Shown: positions 25,885-33,956 of the stretch, one piece after another | How the letters are laid out: each line of letters opens with the position of its first letter | How positions within the stretch are numbered: the first letter of the stretch is position 1 | Program-made: the position numbers and the translations under genes | Notes under the pieces: model-generated | The model's input: the letters and a program-made list of their open reading frames with translations, nothing else | The model's database searches: none | What the model was told of the DNA's origin: nothing | DNA from: Clostridiales bacterium | GTDB taxonomy: Bacteria > Bacillota > Clostridia > Oscillospirales > CAG-272 | Direction: 5' to 3' | Assembly (NCBI GenBank): GCA_012519315.1 | Contig: JAAYQM010000037.1 | Span: 1 to 44,471 of the forward strand | Length of the DNA stretch: 44,471 bases

Positions 25885-26844
25885 TCAGTTAAAGTCCAGC
25901 AGAGTTTTAAGGACGATCTGAAGCTCCTCTTTTTTTACCTTCTCGGTTGTGGGCTTGTCCTCTGCAACGCAGGAGACAAAATATTCGATTTCATTCAGAA
26001 AAGCGTTGGTTGCCGGGAGATTTATGCCGCTGTCCGCAGCCCCGGTGTCCCCGGTGACAAAGAAGGATTCCCCGTCCTTGGGAATAACCTTGAGCCTTTT
26101 TTCCTTGAAGATCACAAGGGCGTCCTCAAACTGGAAGCGGTAGCCCGATTGAAAGGGCACGTCCTTGTTAAACCATGCGGAGTCTGCCGAGACGAAAAAG
26201 TCGTCATACTCGTAGACCACATGGATATAATCCTGATTTTCGCCGCGGGCGCGGTATTTGCGGCTGCCCTTCGGCTCACCGAAGGTGTAGATCAGAAAGT
26301 CGAGATCGTGGATATGGAGATCGAAGGGGACAAGCCCGCTGCGGCTCTCGTCGGTCATCCAGTTCTCAAAGCTCCAACCGGGGGTTGTGCCGATTCGCTC
26401 CATTGAGCCGCTGAGAACTCTGCCGTAGATCCTCTTGTCAACCAGCTCCTTCAGATAGAGGTAATCCCTCCAGAAGCTCAGCACCTGAGCCACCATGACC
26501 TTAACCCCGTGCTTCTCCGCGGCGGAATAGACCCGCTCCACGTCCTCGTATTTCAGGGAAATCGGCTTTTCTATGAGGACATTGATCCCCTTTTCAATAG
26601 CCTTTATTGCATAATCGGCGTGCAGATCGGTGGGTAGGCAGATGTCAAGAATGTCGATCTGCTCTCTTTCCAGCATTTCGTCAAAGCTCACATAGGTGGT
26701 CGCACCCGTCTGCTCTTGGGGCCCCTTCATCTGCTCGGGGCGCACGTCGCACAGAGCGGTAATTTTCGCATTCGGAATTTTGAGCCAGGCGGCGATATGG
26801 CTTTTACTGATTCCGCCGACGCCGGCGATTGCTACCTTAAACAC
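25885..26844 (-). CDS. Gfo/Idh/MocA family oxidoreductase
   Basis: A 319-residue NAD(P)-dependent sugar or cyclitol dehydrogenase type protein. The Rossmann fold opens with VAIAGVGGISKSHI and LCDVRPEQ. The catalytic Lys is in NVLIEKPIS (about 97), and LVPFDLHIHDLDFLIYTFG carries the Asp and His of the family motif. No signal peptide, so it is cytoplasmic. The upstream isomerase gene ends 26 nt away, and together they look like an operon that oxidises and isomerises a sugar derivative. The ribosome binding site AAAGGAGAT precedes the ATG. Confidence 0.92.
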   Translation of the reverse strand: MFKVAIAGVGGISKSHIAAWLKIPNAKITALCDVRPEQMKGPQEQTGATTYVSFDEMLEREQIDILDICLPTDLHADYAIKAIEKGINVLIEKPISLKYEDVERVYSAAEKHGVKVMVAQVLSFWRDYLYLKELVDKRIYGRVLSGSMERIGTTPGWSFENWMTDESRSGLVPFDLHIHDLDFLIYTFGEPKGSRKYRARGENQDYIHVVYEYDDFFVSADSAWFNKDVPFQSGYRFQFEDALVIFKEKRLKVIPKDGESFFVTGDTGAADSGINLPATNAFLNEIEYFVSCVAEDKPTTEKVKKEELQIVLKTLLDFN

Positions 26845-26870
26845 TTTACTATCTCCTTTTTTTGGCCGTA

Positions 26871-27698
26871 TTATAAGCTTGTCCGGATGTTATCGAGGAA
26901 ATCCCGGCTCTTTAGAATGGCGGCGAAGGCGTCCTTGTCGTCCTTTATCTCACGCTCAATGGTGATAGGTCCGGTGTAGCCGATCTCCTTCAGCTTCTTC
27001 AAAAAGGCGGGGAAATTTGCCTTGCCCTGCCCAAGCTCTACCTCCCGCCCGAGATTGCGCCCGTTTGTGGGGTAGAGGCAGTCCTTGGCGTGAATGTTGC
27101 GGACATATTTGCCGATAACGTCAAGAGAGTCCACCGGATTTGCCTTGCCGTAGCAGATAAGATTACCCGTGTCAAGGTTGACACCCAGATTGTCCGTCCC
27201 GATGTCCTCAAAAGTGCGAAGCAGGGTGACCGGCGTTTCTTGCCCGGTCTCAAACAAGAGATACTGTCCCTGCTTTTTCAGGTAATTTGCCACCGTCTTC
27301 ATGGCGACGATAAAGCCGGAATAGTTGGGGTCGTAGGGGTTTTCAGGAATGTAGCCCATGTGGCTGATAACGTCGGTGATCCCCATCTTTTTTGCAAAAT
27401 CGGCGCCGGCCATCAGGTTTTTCATGCGGACATAGCGATAAGTGGGGGGGACAAGCCCTAAATTTTCCTGTCCCTCGTAAAAGTTCCAACTGACAGGTCC
27501 TTCCCAACCGCACCAAAAGCCGGTGATGGTGATCTTGTACTTATCAGCGGCCGTTATGACCTCTTTGGCATTTTCGTCGGTCCAGTCGGCGGGACTCCAG
27601 GAGACAAGCTGGCAGTTGTCAAAGCCGTTGTCGGCAAGTTGCTTTAGCTTATGATCCATAGCGCCGCTCTCAAGTCTTGTTAAAAGTCCTATGGTCAT
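26871..27698 (-). CDS. Sugar phosphate isomerase/epimerase (xylose isomerase-like TIM barrel)
   Basis: A 275-residue protein of the AP endonuclease 2/xylose isomerase-like TIM-barrel family. Candidate metal ligands lie in YLLFETGQETP, GVNLDTGNLI, NIHAKDC and ITIEREI. I start at ATG 27698 (MTIGLLTRLESGAM) behind a strong TTGGGAGGT site; an in-frame ATG at 27749 would add 17 lysine-rich residues overlapping the divergent AraC promoter. It is paired with the Gfo/Idh/MocA gene and divergent from the AraC regulator at 27823, the probable controller. The sugar is unknown. Confidence 0.9.
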   Translation of the reverse strand: MTIGLLTRLESGAMDHKLKQLADNGFDNCQLVSWSPADWTDENAKEVITAADKYKITITGFWCGWEGPVSWNFYEGQENLGLVPPTYRYVRMKNLMAGADFAKKMGITDVISHMGYIPENPYDPNYSGFIVAMKTVANYLKKQGQYLLFETGQETPVTLLRTFEDIGTDNLGVNLDTGNLICYGKANPVDSLDVIGKYVRNIHAKDCLYPTNGRNLGREVELGQGKANFPAFLKKLKEIGYTGPITIEREIKDDKDAFAAILKSRDFLDNIRTSL

Positions 27699-27722
27699 TT
27701 TTGAATACCTCCCAAATAATAT

Positions 27723-27750
27723 TTGTTTTTTCTTATTATTATGGTACAAT
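27723..27750 (+). promoter_or_regulatory. Promoter of the second AraC-type regulator
   Basis: TTGTTT (27723-27728), a 16-bp spacer and TACAAT (27745-27750) with a TGG extension. It lies close to the start of the divergent isomerase gene. Confidence 0.55.
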
Positions 27751-27822
27751 AGAAGATAAGAAATTCAAATAGATAAATCAGTCATGAAATAGCACAAAAT
27801 TGACTTTTGCAAGGAGGCTGTT

Positions 27823-28680
27823 ATGTCAGGGTTTCTTATGGAAACGAAGGTGGTTTCCTATGAGAGCTTTCCTGCTCGCTTTCTCTCGGTGAAGGTTGAC
27901 GGTGGGGGCTCCTGCTTTCGGATACATTGGCATGAGCGTATCGAGTTTTTGCATATTGATAGCGGGGAGATGCATATCGTCTGCGGTGAGGAGTCCTTTG
28001 TCGCTTCGGCGGGGGATTTTGTCACCTTTCATGGCCGAAAGGCCCATACGGCGACAGCGGGACGGGAGGGGGTCTCCTACCGTGTGCTGATGTTTGAGCC
28101 TCCCGCTCTCACAAATCCGGGGGCGACGGATGCCCGCCTTCTCGATGCGCTGCAGGACGGCTTTGTGCAGTTTAGGACAAAGGTGAGGGATGAGTACATT
28201 TCTGCCCTTGTGGATGCCATCGCCGAGGAAAATGGGAAGGGGGGCGCCATAAGCTGGCTTGTTGCAAAGGGGCAGCTCTGCCTTTTGCTCGGGGTGATGT
28301 TTGACCGCTATCAGCGCCCCGATTCGGAGGTGACGGCGGCGGATCGGCAGTTTTATCATGTTCTCAAATATATCGATGCCCACTACACAGAGCCCCTTTC
28401 TGTAAAAGGGCTTGCCGGGAAGTTTTCCTATGACCCCTCCTATTTTTGCAGGAAATTTAAACAGTCTACCGGGCTCAGTCCCCTGCAGTATATTCGGATA
28501 CTGCGGCTGGAGCGGGCATATTCCTTGCTGCGCTCTACCGATCTGCCTGTCCGCCTTGTGGCGAAGCAGTGCGGGTATGAGGATGCAAATTATTTTTCCC
28601 GCTGCTTTCAGAAAAGATACGGTACCTCCCCTGTAAAGGTGCGGTCTGAGTCTGCCTCCTCCTCAATCTACGGCAGATAG
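27823..28680 (+). CDS. AraC-family transcriptional regulator with cupin sensor domain
   Basis: A 285-residue regulator. The N-terminal cupin (about 15-100) shows HWHERIEFLHIDSGEMHI and GDFVTFHGRKAHTA, His-rich positions typical of the fold. The C-terminal DNA-binding domain has LSVKGLAGKFSYDPSYFCRKF and RLVAKQCGYEDANYFSRCFQ followed by RYGTSPVKVR. AAGGAGGCT precedes the ATG. It is divergent from the isomerase-oxidoreductase pair, an arrangement that usually means direct control of that operon. Confidence 0.92.
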   Translation: MSGFLMETKVVSYESFPARFLSVKVDGGGSCFRIHWHERIEFLHIDSGEMHIVCGEESFVASAGDFVTFHGRKAHTATAGREGVSYRVLMFEPPALTNPGATDARLLDALQDGFVQFRTKVRDEYISALVDAIAEENGKGGAISWLVAKGQLCLLLGVMFDRYQRPDSEVTAADRQFYHVLKYIDAHYTEPLSVKGLAGKFSYDPSYFCRKFKQSTGLSPLQYIRILRLERAYSLLRSTDLPVRLVAKQCGYEDANYFSRCFQKRYGTSPVKVRSESASSSIYGR

Positions 28681-29002
28681 GAGATCCTTTGCTGTAAGGG
28701 GGAGTGACCGAAAGGATGCATCGGTGTTGCGGCTTTGCGTGGGAATTGCGGTTTAGTTGGTCTATCATGGATTTGCAAGGGATTAGTGTGGTTTTTGGGA
28801 GAGTGTGGGGCACTTGCAAGGGCTTTTGGCGGTGGGATGGTCTGGAGTTAAGGTACATTTATGAAGAATTCTTTTTTCTAATATAATCTAATATAAAATA
28901 AGAGCCTCCGGCGGTCGCCTATGGTACCGCAGAGGCTCTTTGATATTTACATTGGTTTTGCTTAGGGTAGGCTTTCCTCCGTAGTTTGACTGAAAAAGGG
29001 GA
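28681..29002. other. Intergenic region without a gene
   Basis: Between the convergent araC and galE genes. The first 180 bp are G-rich on the plus strand with no protein signature. A TAATATAATCTAATATAAAA direct repeat at about 28880 and the galE terminator follow. Confidence 0.5.
28900..28940 (-). terminator. Terminator of the galE operon
   Basis: AAGAGCCTC (28900-28908) pairs with GAGGCTCTT (28932-28940), with an inner GCGGT/ACCGC pair. On the minus strand it is followed by ATTTTAT. Confidence 0.75.
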
Positions 29003-30013
29003 TTAATCCAGACCTTTAGGGTTTTTGCTCTGCCAATTGAAAAGATCGCGGCACATGCAATCGAGATCCCGCTCCGCCTTCCAGCCGAGGAGGCGGGCCG
29101 CCTTTGTCGGGTCGGCATAGCATTCGTCGATATCTCCGGGGCGCCGCGGGGCAAAGCGGTAATTGAGCTTGATACCCGACGCCTTCTCATAGGCGGCGAT
29201 AATATCAAGAACAGAGTAGCCGATACCGGTGCCGATGTTGAAGGTCTCAACTCCCGTTACCTTCTCGGCGCGGTCAAGGGCCTTCAGATGAGCGAGGGCG
29301 AGGTCAACCACATGGATATAGTCCCTCACACCGGTGCCGTCGTGGGTGTCGTAATCGTTGCCGTAAACCGGCAGGTATTCCAGCTGACCGGCCGCCACCT
29401 TAGCAACATAGGGGAGCAGGTTGTTGGGGATACCCTGAGGGTCCTCGCCGATAAGACCGCTAGGGTGGGCGCCGATGGGGTTGAAATAGCGCAGAATAGA
29501 CACGCTCCAATCCTTGTCGGCGGCGGAGATATCGGTAAGTATGCGCTCGATCATATGCTTTGTAGCGCCGTAGGGGTTGGTGGTGGAGAGGGGGAAGTCC
29601 TCCTTTATCGGCACTGACTCTGGCTTGCCGTAAACGGTGGCGGAGGAGCTGAATACCATCCGCTTGACCCCCTTCTGCTGCATGACATCGCATAAAACCA
29701 GAGTGCCGGTGATGTTGTTGTGATAATATTTCATGGGGATTGAAACCGATTCTCCCACTGCCTTCAGCCCGGCAAAATGTATGACCGAGTCGATCGCATT
29801 TTCGTCAAAGATTTTTTTTATGGCGGCATGATCAAGCATATCCGCCTCGTAGAATTTAAAGGTCTTGCCTGTTATCTGCCGAATCCGGTCAAGGGCGGCG
29901 GGCTTGCTGTTTGAGAAGTTGTCAAAGACAACCACATCGCGCCCCGCCTCTAAAAGTTCGATCACCGTGTGCGAACCGATATAGCCGGCTCCGCCTGAAA
30001 TCAAGACTGCCAT
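29003..30013 (-). CDS. galE: UDP-glucose 4-epimerase
   Basis: A 336-residue short-chain dehydrogenase fold enzyme interconverting UDP-glucose and UDP-galactose (or the acetamido sugars). GGAGYIGSH is the NAD-binding loop, FDNFSNS follows strand 2, FSSSATVYG holds the catalytic Ser/Thr, and YGATKHMIE has the catalytic Tyr-Lys pair. RYFNPIGAHPSG, GVRDYIHVVDLA and APRRPGDIDECYAD are typical of GalE. TGAGGAAAA precedes the ATG. It lies 27 nt after the nucleotidyltransferase gene, the two forming a sugar-nucleotide operon for cell-surface glycans or galactose use. Confidence 0.96.
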   Translation of the reverse strand: MAVLISGGAGYIGSHTVIELLEAGRDVVVFDNFSNSKPAALDRIRQITGKTFKFYEADMLDHAAIKKIFDENAIDSVIHFAGLKAVGESVSIPMKYYHNNITGTLVLCDVMQQKGVKRMVFSSSATVYGKPESVPIKEDFPLSTTNPYGATKHMIERILTDISAADKDWSVSILRYFNPIGAHPSGLIGEDPQGIPNNLLPYVAKVAAGQLEYLPVYGNDYDTHDGTGVRDYIHVVDLALAHLKALDRAEKVTGVETFNIGTGIGYSVLDIIAAYEKASGIKLNYRFAPRRPGDIDECYADPTKAARLLGWKAERDLDCMCRDLFNWQSKNPKGLD

Positions 30014-30040
30014 AGATTTTTCCTCACAATCAAAAAAATA

Positions 30041-30940
30041 TTATTTCCACAATCCCCGGGGATAGATCCCGGAATCGATAAGCTTTGAGATCTCCCTTAC
30101 CACAAAGGGTTTATCCTCCCTATAGGTGACGCCGTACCAGTTATCCGAGGTGGGGAGAACCTTCACATCGCAGATGCCGGCGTTTAGCATTTCCTTGACG
30201 GCGGTGGGGAGATAATATTCGCCGGTGGAAAGGTCGGTGTCAGGATTCCTTAAAAACCGCTCAAAGCCTTCGGCGATATAGTCTAGCGCCTCAGGGGCAA
30301 AGCCGAAACAGTTCATCGAGACAATCGACTCGGGGGGGATCGGGATCCACCGGTCCCCGTCCCTGTACTCGGCGCCGCCGGAGCTGCGGCGGATCTCCTT
30401 ACGCTCGATGACGTTGGTAAGGAAGCCGTCATCATCAATGCTGCAGACCCCGCGGGAAACCGACCCGTTATCGGTCAGGGTGTTGGACAGGACATAGCCC
30501 GCCATGCAGAAATGGTAAATTTGCTTTTTACCGCAGCCCGATTGAAAATACTCGGCGATCCTTAAAAAGGCATCCTGCCCGTAAAAATCGTCGGCGTTTA
30601 TCACGGTGAAGCAGTCGTCTACCTTACCCCGGCAGCTTATCAGCGCATGGGCGGTTCCCCAGGGCTTTTTCCGCTCAGGAGGGGTCATTCCGACCGGCAA
30701 AGTCATCTCCTGAAAGGCGTATTCCACCTCGATATGCCTCTCAAGGCGGGAGCCTATTGTCTCCCTGAAATGCTCATAGTTTTTTTCAAGAATAATGAAT
30801 ACAACCTTTTTGTAGCCCGCCCTTATGGCGTCGTAAACCGAAAAATCAATAATAAATTCGCCCTCCGGCGTGATGGGGTCCAATTGCTTGAGACCGCCGT
30901 ATCTTGAACCCAGTCCGGCCGCCAATACAACTAATGTCAT
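30041..30940 (-). CDS. Sugar-phosphate nucleotidyltransferase family protein
   Basis: A 299-residue protein of the nucleotidyl transferase family. The signature LAAGLGSRYGGLKQLDPITPEGE at the N-terminus (in two halves) is the nucleotide-binding loop with activating Arg and Lys. VINADDFYGQDAF corresponds to the metal-binding Asp strand, and NCFGFAPEALDYI is a later sugar-site segment. It probably activates a hexose-1-phosphate to an NDP-sugar, feeding GalE downstream. This family lacks the usual EKP motif of GalU, so the substrate is uncertain. No good ribosome binding site is visible before the ATG. Confidence 0.85.
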   Translation of the reverse strand: MTLVVLAAGLGSRYGGLKQLDPITPEGEFIIDFSVYDAIRAGYKKVVFIILEKNYEHFRETIGSRLERHIEVEYAFQEMTLPVGMTPPERKKPWGTAHALISCRGKVDDCFTVINADDFYGQDAFLRIAEYFQSGCGKKQIYHFCMAGYVLSNTLTDNGSVSRGVCSIDDDGFLTNVIERKEIRRSSGGAEYRDGDRWIPIPPESIVSMNCFGFAPEALDYIAEGFERFLRNPDTDLSTGEYYLPTAVKEMLNAGICDVKVLPTSDNWYGVTYREDKPFVVREISKLIDSGIYPRGLWK

Positions 30941-31040
30941 GATTCACTACGATGCCAAAGGATGGCACACCTTTCTTATATCTTCATATGTATTTATAAT
31001 CAGCGGCAGAATCATATCGCCGCTTGATACATTCCAAAAT

Positions 31041-31069
31041 ATTATACAACAATGCGAGGGTTTTTTCAA
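31041..31069 (-). promoter_or_regulatory. Promoter of the nucleotidyltransferase-galE operon
   Basis: On the minus strand, TTGAAA (31064-31069), a 17-bp spacer and TATAAT (31041-31046). The leader is about 95 nt. Confidence 0.8.
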
Positions 31070-31141
31070 ATGCCCGAAAAATTAATTTACATTTTATTAA
31101 TATATAACCTATTTTTACCGCGTTTTTCCATTGTTGGAATT

Positions 31142-31183
31142 AAAAAGATTCAAGACGATAACCTGAAGGTTACCGCCTTGAAT
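31142..31183 (-). terminator. Terminator of the arginine-tailed hypothetical gene
   Basis: AATTCAAGGCGGTAACC on the minus strand pairs imperfectly with GGTTATCGTCTTGAAT around the loop TTCA, then CTTTTTAATT follows. Confidence 0.75.
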
Positions 31184-31237
31184 TAAATGGGAAAATTGTA
31201 TGGATAGCTTAGCATTGTGGGTTTTTGGCTGGGGAGG

Positions 31238-31642
31238 TCAGTAGGATCTTCTCCTGCGGCGGAATAGCTCTGATAGAAAGAGTATATCTACAAGGTCCCG
31301 TAGCAGCCCCCTGCGTCTGAAGCCGCGGCTGTATACCCTTGGGCGGCGGGTGATGACCTCTGCCACCGTCGGCTGTGCCTGCTGCTGCATCTCCCGCTCC
31401 TTTTCCCGAGCATATTCGGCGATGTCGGGATACATCTCAAGAATATCTCGGTAGATATTCTCGGTGATCTGGTCGATAAGGTCCTGATTTGGCATTGTGT
31501 CCCCGTAATAGGCGTCCAGCTGGTCGCACATCATGATGATGTAGGGCTGTAGCCGGTAGAAAATCTCAGGGTAAATGCTGCTCAGATCGGGTAGCTCATT
31601 GGCATTGAAGTTTTGATTATTGCTTATATTTTGACTGTTCAT
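31238..31642 (-). CDS. Conserved-looking hypothetical protein with arginine-rich tail
   Basis: A 134-residue soluble protein I cannot assign to a family. Residues 1-15 are Asn/Gln-rich. The middle (about 18-85) is helical and acidic, with IYPEIFYRLQPYIIMMCDQL and ITENIYRDILEMYPDIAEYA. Residues about 95-134 are strongly basic with RRPRVYSRGFRRRGLLRDL and a final RRRRRSY. This acidic-helical plus basic-tail layout occurs in small spore-associated or DNA-binding proteins, but nothing decides it. A sigma-E/K-like promoter pattern lies upstream. The ribosome binding site (AGAGAAAA) is weak. Confidence 0.7.
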   Translation of the reverse strand: MNSQNISNNQNFNANELPDLSSIYPEIFYRLQPYIIMMCDQLDAYYGDTMPNQDLIDQITENIYRDILEMYPDIAEYAREKEREMQQQAQPTVAEVITRRPRVYSRGFRRRGLLRDLVDILFLSELFRRRRRSY

Positions 31643-31731
31643 CGGTTTTCTCTATTGTCTTCCTTTGTAAAATTTTTTGATTCTATTGACTGGATATCAA
31701 TGATTGGCGGTGCTGACACCGTCTATTATTA

Positions 31732-31757
31732 TATTTTATGACACAATCAAAAATAGG
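31732..31757 (-). promoter_or_regulatory. Possible mother-cell (sigma-E/K-like) promoter
   Basis: On the minus strand CATAAAATA (31732-31740) matches the CATAnnnTA -10 pattern of sigma-K, with an ACC about 15 nt upstream. The site is about 90 nt before the arginine-tailed gene. A TATAAT also overlaps it but has no good -35. Confidence 0.3.
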
Positions 31758-31811
31758 TTACCCTAAGATGGATAGGGAAGTGATTTTTTGCAAAAACCGA
31801 ATTGCCGCGAT

Positions 31812-31853
31812 GGGTCACACGGGTCGGAGCAGGGGTCACACGGGTCGGAAGCA
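31812..31853. repeat. Two-copy 20-bp tandem repeat
   Basis: GGGTCACACGGGTCGGAGCA (31812-31831) is repeated with one extra A at 31833-31853. It is non-coding on either strand as far as I can see. Confidence 0.75.
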
Positions 31854-31911
31854 GGGGGAGGCACATGGGAGCAAAAGAGGAGCCTCCCCCCGGATAGGTG
31901 CAGGGGGAGGC
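31854..31911. repeat. Alternating inverted repeats of GGGGGAGGC
   Basis: GGGGGAGGC at 31854-31862 and 31903-31911 can each pair with GCCTCCCCC at 31882-31890, giving two mutually exclusive hairpins just beyond the end of the FUSC-like gene. Confidence 0.65.
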
Positions 31912-31945
31912 GTCAGTACTTTCTGTAAGGGGGGCGGAATTCCGA

Positions 31946-32542
31946 TTAGGGGGTGTTTTCCCGGGGTTCTTCTTTCTTCTCCTTTGGTTGCCCGTGATAG
32001 GGGAAGATATAGCTGTTGAAAAGCCATGCCGAGAAGACGCCGAGGACCGTTTGCGCCGAGCGGGTGATGGCGTAATAATAGGCGTTTTCCTCGGCGTAGC
32101 CGATAATGCAGATGACAAAGATGGTGCAGGCGACGCCGCAAAAGTTTTTGCATTTTGCGATTTCCGCCACGGTGAGGGTGAACAATGCCCCCGCAAGGAG
32201 GGTCAAAAGCTCGATGACAACCGCCCAAAATTGATTTTTTACATAGGGAACAATGCTGAGATAGATAAAAATGAACATAAGTCCGCACAAAAGTCCGATT
32301 GCAGTCGCCTTAATCCTCAGTCTACCGTTGATCTGGGTCAGCTCGGCAGAGTCCCTCATCTCCAAAACCGCGTAAAAATAGGCAAACAGGGGGTGCAGAC
32401 GCAGGGAGGGCACAAATATTCGAATGAGCTGCCAGATAAGGAAGGAGAGGAGTATTGCCAGCACGCTCTTAAACTTTCTCATACCCACGTGAGGGAGGCG
32501 CAGATATTCCTTAATTTTCGGGAGTTTATCTTTAATCTTCAT
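31946..32542 (-). CDS. FUSC/aromatic acid exporter-like membrane protein
   Basis: A 198-residue membrane protein with about six helices, resembling the N-terminal membrane half of FUSC or aromatic acid exporter (ArAE) family proteins. Features: RKFKSVLAILLSFLIWQLI, the cytoplasmic LEMRDSAELTQINGRLRIKATAIGLLCG, which matches the family's motif after the second helix, and late AITRSAQTVLGVFSAWLFN. The C-terminus is charged (KEKKEEPRENTP). Substrate is unknown. AAGGGC precedes the ATG. It is divergent from the YeiH-like exporter. Confidence 0.75.
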   Translation of the reverse strand: MKIKDKLPKIKEYLRLPHVGMRKFKSVLAILLSFLIWQLIRIFVPSLRLHPLFAYFYAVLEMRDSAELTQINGRLRIKATAIGLLCGLMFIFIYLSIVPYVKNQFWAVVIELLTLLAGALFTLTVAEIAKCKNFCGVACTIFVICIIGYAEENAYYYAITRSAQTVLGVFSAWLFNSYIFPYHGQPKEKKEEPRENTP

Positions 32543-32597
32543 TCGGTAGCCCTTGATAATCGAGTTTTTTTATTATGGATACAAAATGGGTATATAT

Positions 32598-32626
32598 AAT
32601 ATAGCACAGAAAGCCCTTGTTGACAA
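32598..32626 (-). promoter_or_regulatory. Promoter of the FUSC-like gene
   Basis: On the minus strand, TTGTCA (32621-32626), a 17-bp spacer and TATATT (32598-32603) with a TGC extension. A Spo0A-box-like TTTGTCGAAAA (32640-32650) lies 14 bp upstream of the -35. Confidence 0.65.
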
Positions 32627-32753
32627 CTGCTTTGCGGAATTTTCGACAAATGATGGATTTTGAGTTAAAATTTATTATTATATCATTTTACAAAGGAAAA
32701 ATCCACAGTCGGGGCGGATGAAAAAGGAATTTCGTATATTTTGACAAAAAATA

Positions 32754-32782
32754 TTGATTTTTTTGTGCATTTATGATAAAAT
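32754..32782 (+). promoter_or_regulatory. Promoter of the YeiH-like gene
   Basis: TTGATT (32754-32759), a 17-bp spacer and TAAAAT (32777-32782) with a TGA extension. Confidence 0.6.
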
Positions 32783-32819
32783 AAAAGAAAACAATTGAAT
32801 ATTATGAAAGGCAAATCTC

Positions 32820-33845
32820 GTGAAAACTTCAAGAAACATTTTTACAGGTGTGCTTCTGTCGGCAGCTATCGCCGCAGTGGCTTTTATTTTGAACGATCTT
32901 CTCCCCCTCGACCTCATCGGTACCGCAATTCTGTCTCTTATCCTCGGTATGCTGCTCAACCCCCTCTTTTTGCGCCATCGCAGCCTCTCCCCCGGGGTGG
33001 ATTGGACGTCTAAGACAGTTCTTAGGGTCGGCATTATTTGCGCCGGTGTTACCCTTAGCTTTGCACAGGTGCTGAAGGCGGGTAAATATGCGCTGATTCT
33101 GATGCTCTTTACCCTGACAACGGCCTTCGGTGTCGGGTATATCTGCAAGCGGATCTTTAAAATCAACTGGAAGCTGGCAAGTCTCCTCTCGATAAGCACC
33201 GCCATTTGCGGCGGAACGGCTGTGGCAACCCTCGGTCCCACAATCGAGGCGGAGGATAGGGATATCGCCTATGCCATCTCCGCAACCTTTATTTTCGACC
33301 TTCTTACTGTTATCGCATTCCCTTGGATAGGGATGATGCTCGGGCTGGGGGATACCGGGTACGGGCTGTGGATCGGCACCTCGGTTAATGACACCTCCTC
33401 GGTGGTGGCGGCAGGATACGCCTTTTCTGACACTGCCGGCGCCCTTGCAACTATTGTTAAGCTGACAAGAACCCTTTTTATCGTGCCCCTTGTTCTTGTT
33501 TTTTCCTGGCTCTATGCGAGAAAATCGGCAGGCTCAGGAGATGCCGCTGCCGGAGGGCGGGGAAGGGTCAACGTGGTAAAGATATTCCCCTGGTTTATCC
33601 TTCTTTTCCTTGTTATGGTGGGAATCCGCAGCACCGGTATCCTATCCGATGCTGTGGTGAGCAACGTGTCCCTCATCTCTAAATTCTGCCTTGCCATGGC
33701 CCTTGCGGCAATCGGGATGAAAACCAGCCTCAGGGAGGTTCGGGATATCGGACCGAAGCCTATGGTGGCAGGGGTCATTATTGACACGTCGGTGGTTATT
33801 GTAGCCCTTGTTGCTCAGGCAGGGATACTGCATTTTATAAAATAG
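32820..33845 (+). CDS. YeiH family putative sulfate exporter
   Basis: A 341-residue protein with about ten membrane helices of the UPF0324/YeiH family. Family signatures include LRVGIICAGVTLSFAQVLKAG, STAICGGTAVATLGPTIEA, GLWIGTSVNDTSSVVAAG and the late CLAMALAAIGMKTSLREV. Some members are reported to move sulfite-related sulfonates or sulfate; the substrate here is not evident. The start is GTG at 32820, 8 nt after AAAGG. A very stable hairpin follows the gene. Confidence 0.92.
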   Translation: MKTSRNIFTGVLLSAAIAAVAFILNDLLPLDLIGTAILSLILGMLLNPLFLRHRSLSPGVDWTSKTVLRVGIICAGVTLSFAQVLKAGKYALILMLFTLTTAFGVGYICKRIFKINWKLASLLSISTAICGGTAVATLGPTIEAEDRDIAYAISATFIFDLLTVIAFPWIGMMLGLGDTGYGLWIGTSVNDTSSVVAAGYAFSDTAGALATIVKLTRTLFIVPLVLVFSWLYARKSAGSGDAAAGGRGRVNVVKIFPWFILLFLVMVGIRSTGILSDAVVSNVSLISKFCLAMALAAIGMKTSLREVRDIGPKPMVAGVIIDTSVVIVALVAQAGILHFIK

Positions 33846-33895
33846 GCATCGATCAGACTGGGGTGTTTTCCCCTTTTTGCGCTGATTTATGAGCC

Positions 33896-33940
33896 AACCC
33901 CCCTTTATTGAAATCTCTTTCGATAAAGGGGGGTTACATT
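33896..33940 (+). terminator. Hairpin downstream of the YeiH-like gene
   Basis: AACCCCCCTTTAT (33896-33908) pairs with ATAAAGGGGGGTT (33923-33935), extended inward by T-G and GAAA/TTTC pairs. The T-run after it (ACATTTTG) is short. Confidence 0.75.
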
Positions 33941-33956
33941 TTGCCTGACGGCGAAT

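Larger units (their letters stand above)
31643..31945. other. Intergenic region with tandem and inverted repeats
   Basis: Contains the upstream region of the arginine-tailed gene, the tandem repeat at 31812-31853, and three copies of a GGGGGAGGC element in alternating orientation (31854-31911). No gene is supported. Confidence 0.55.

Noticed and set aside
27699-27749. Upstream start for the sugar isomerase
   Set aside because: A strong TTGGGAGGT site supports the internal ATG at 27698, and the extension overlaps the divergent promoter.
31812-31911. CRISPR array
   Set aside because: Only two adjacent copies with no spacers, and no cas genes in the window.
31738-32019. Plus-strand frame over the tandem repeats
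   Set aside because: It consists mostly of repeat-derived Gly/Arg codons and runs into the antisense of the FUSC-like gene.
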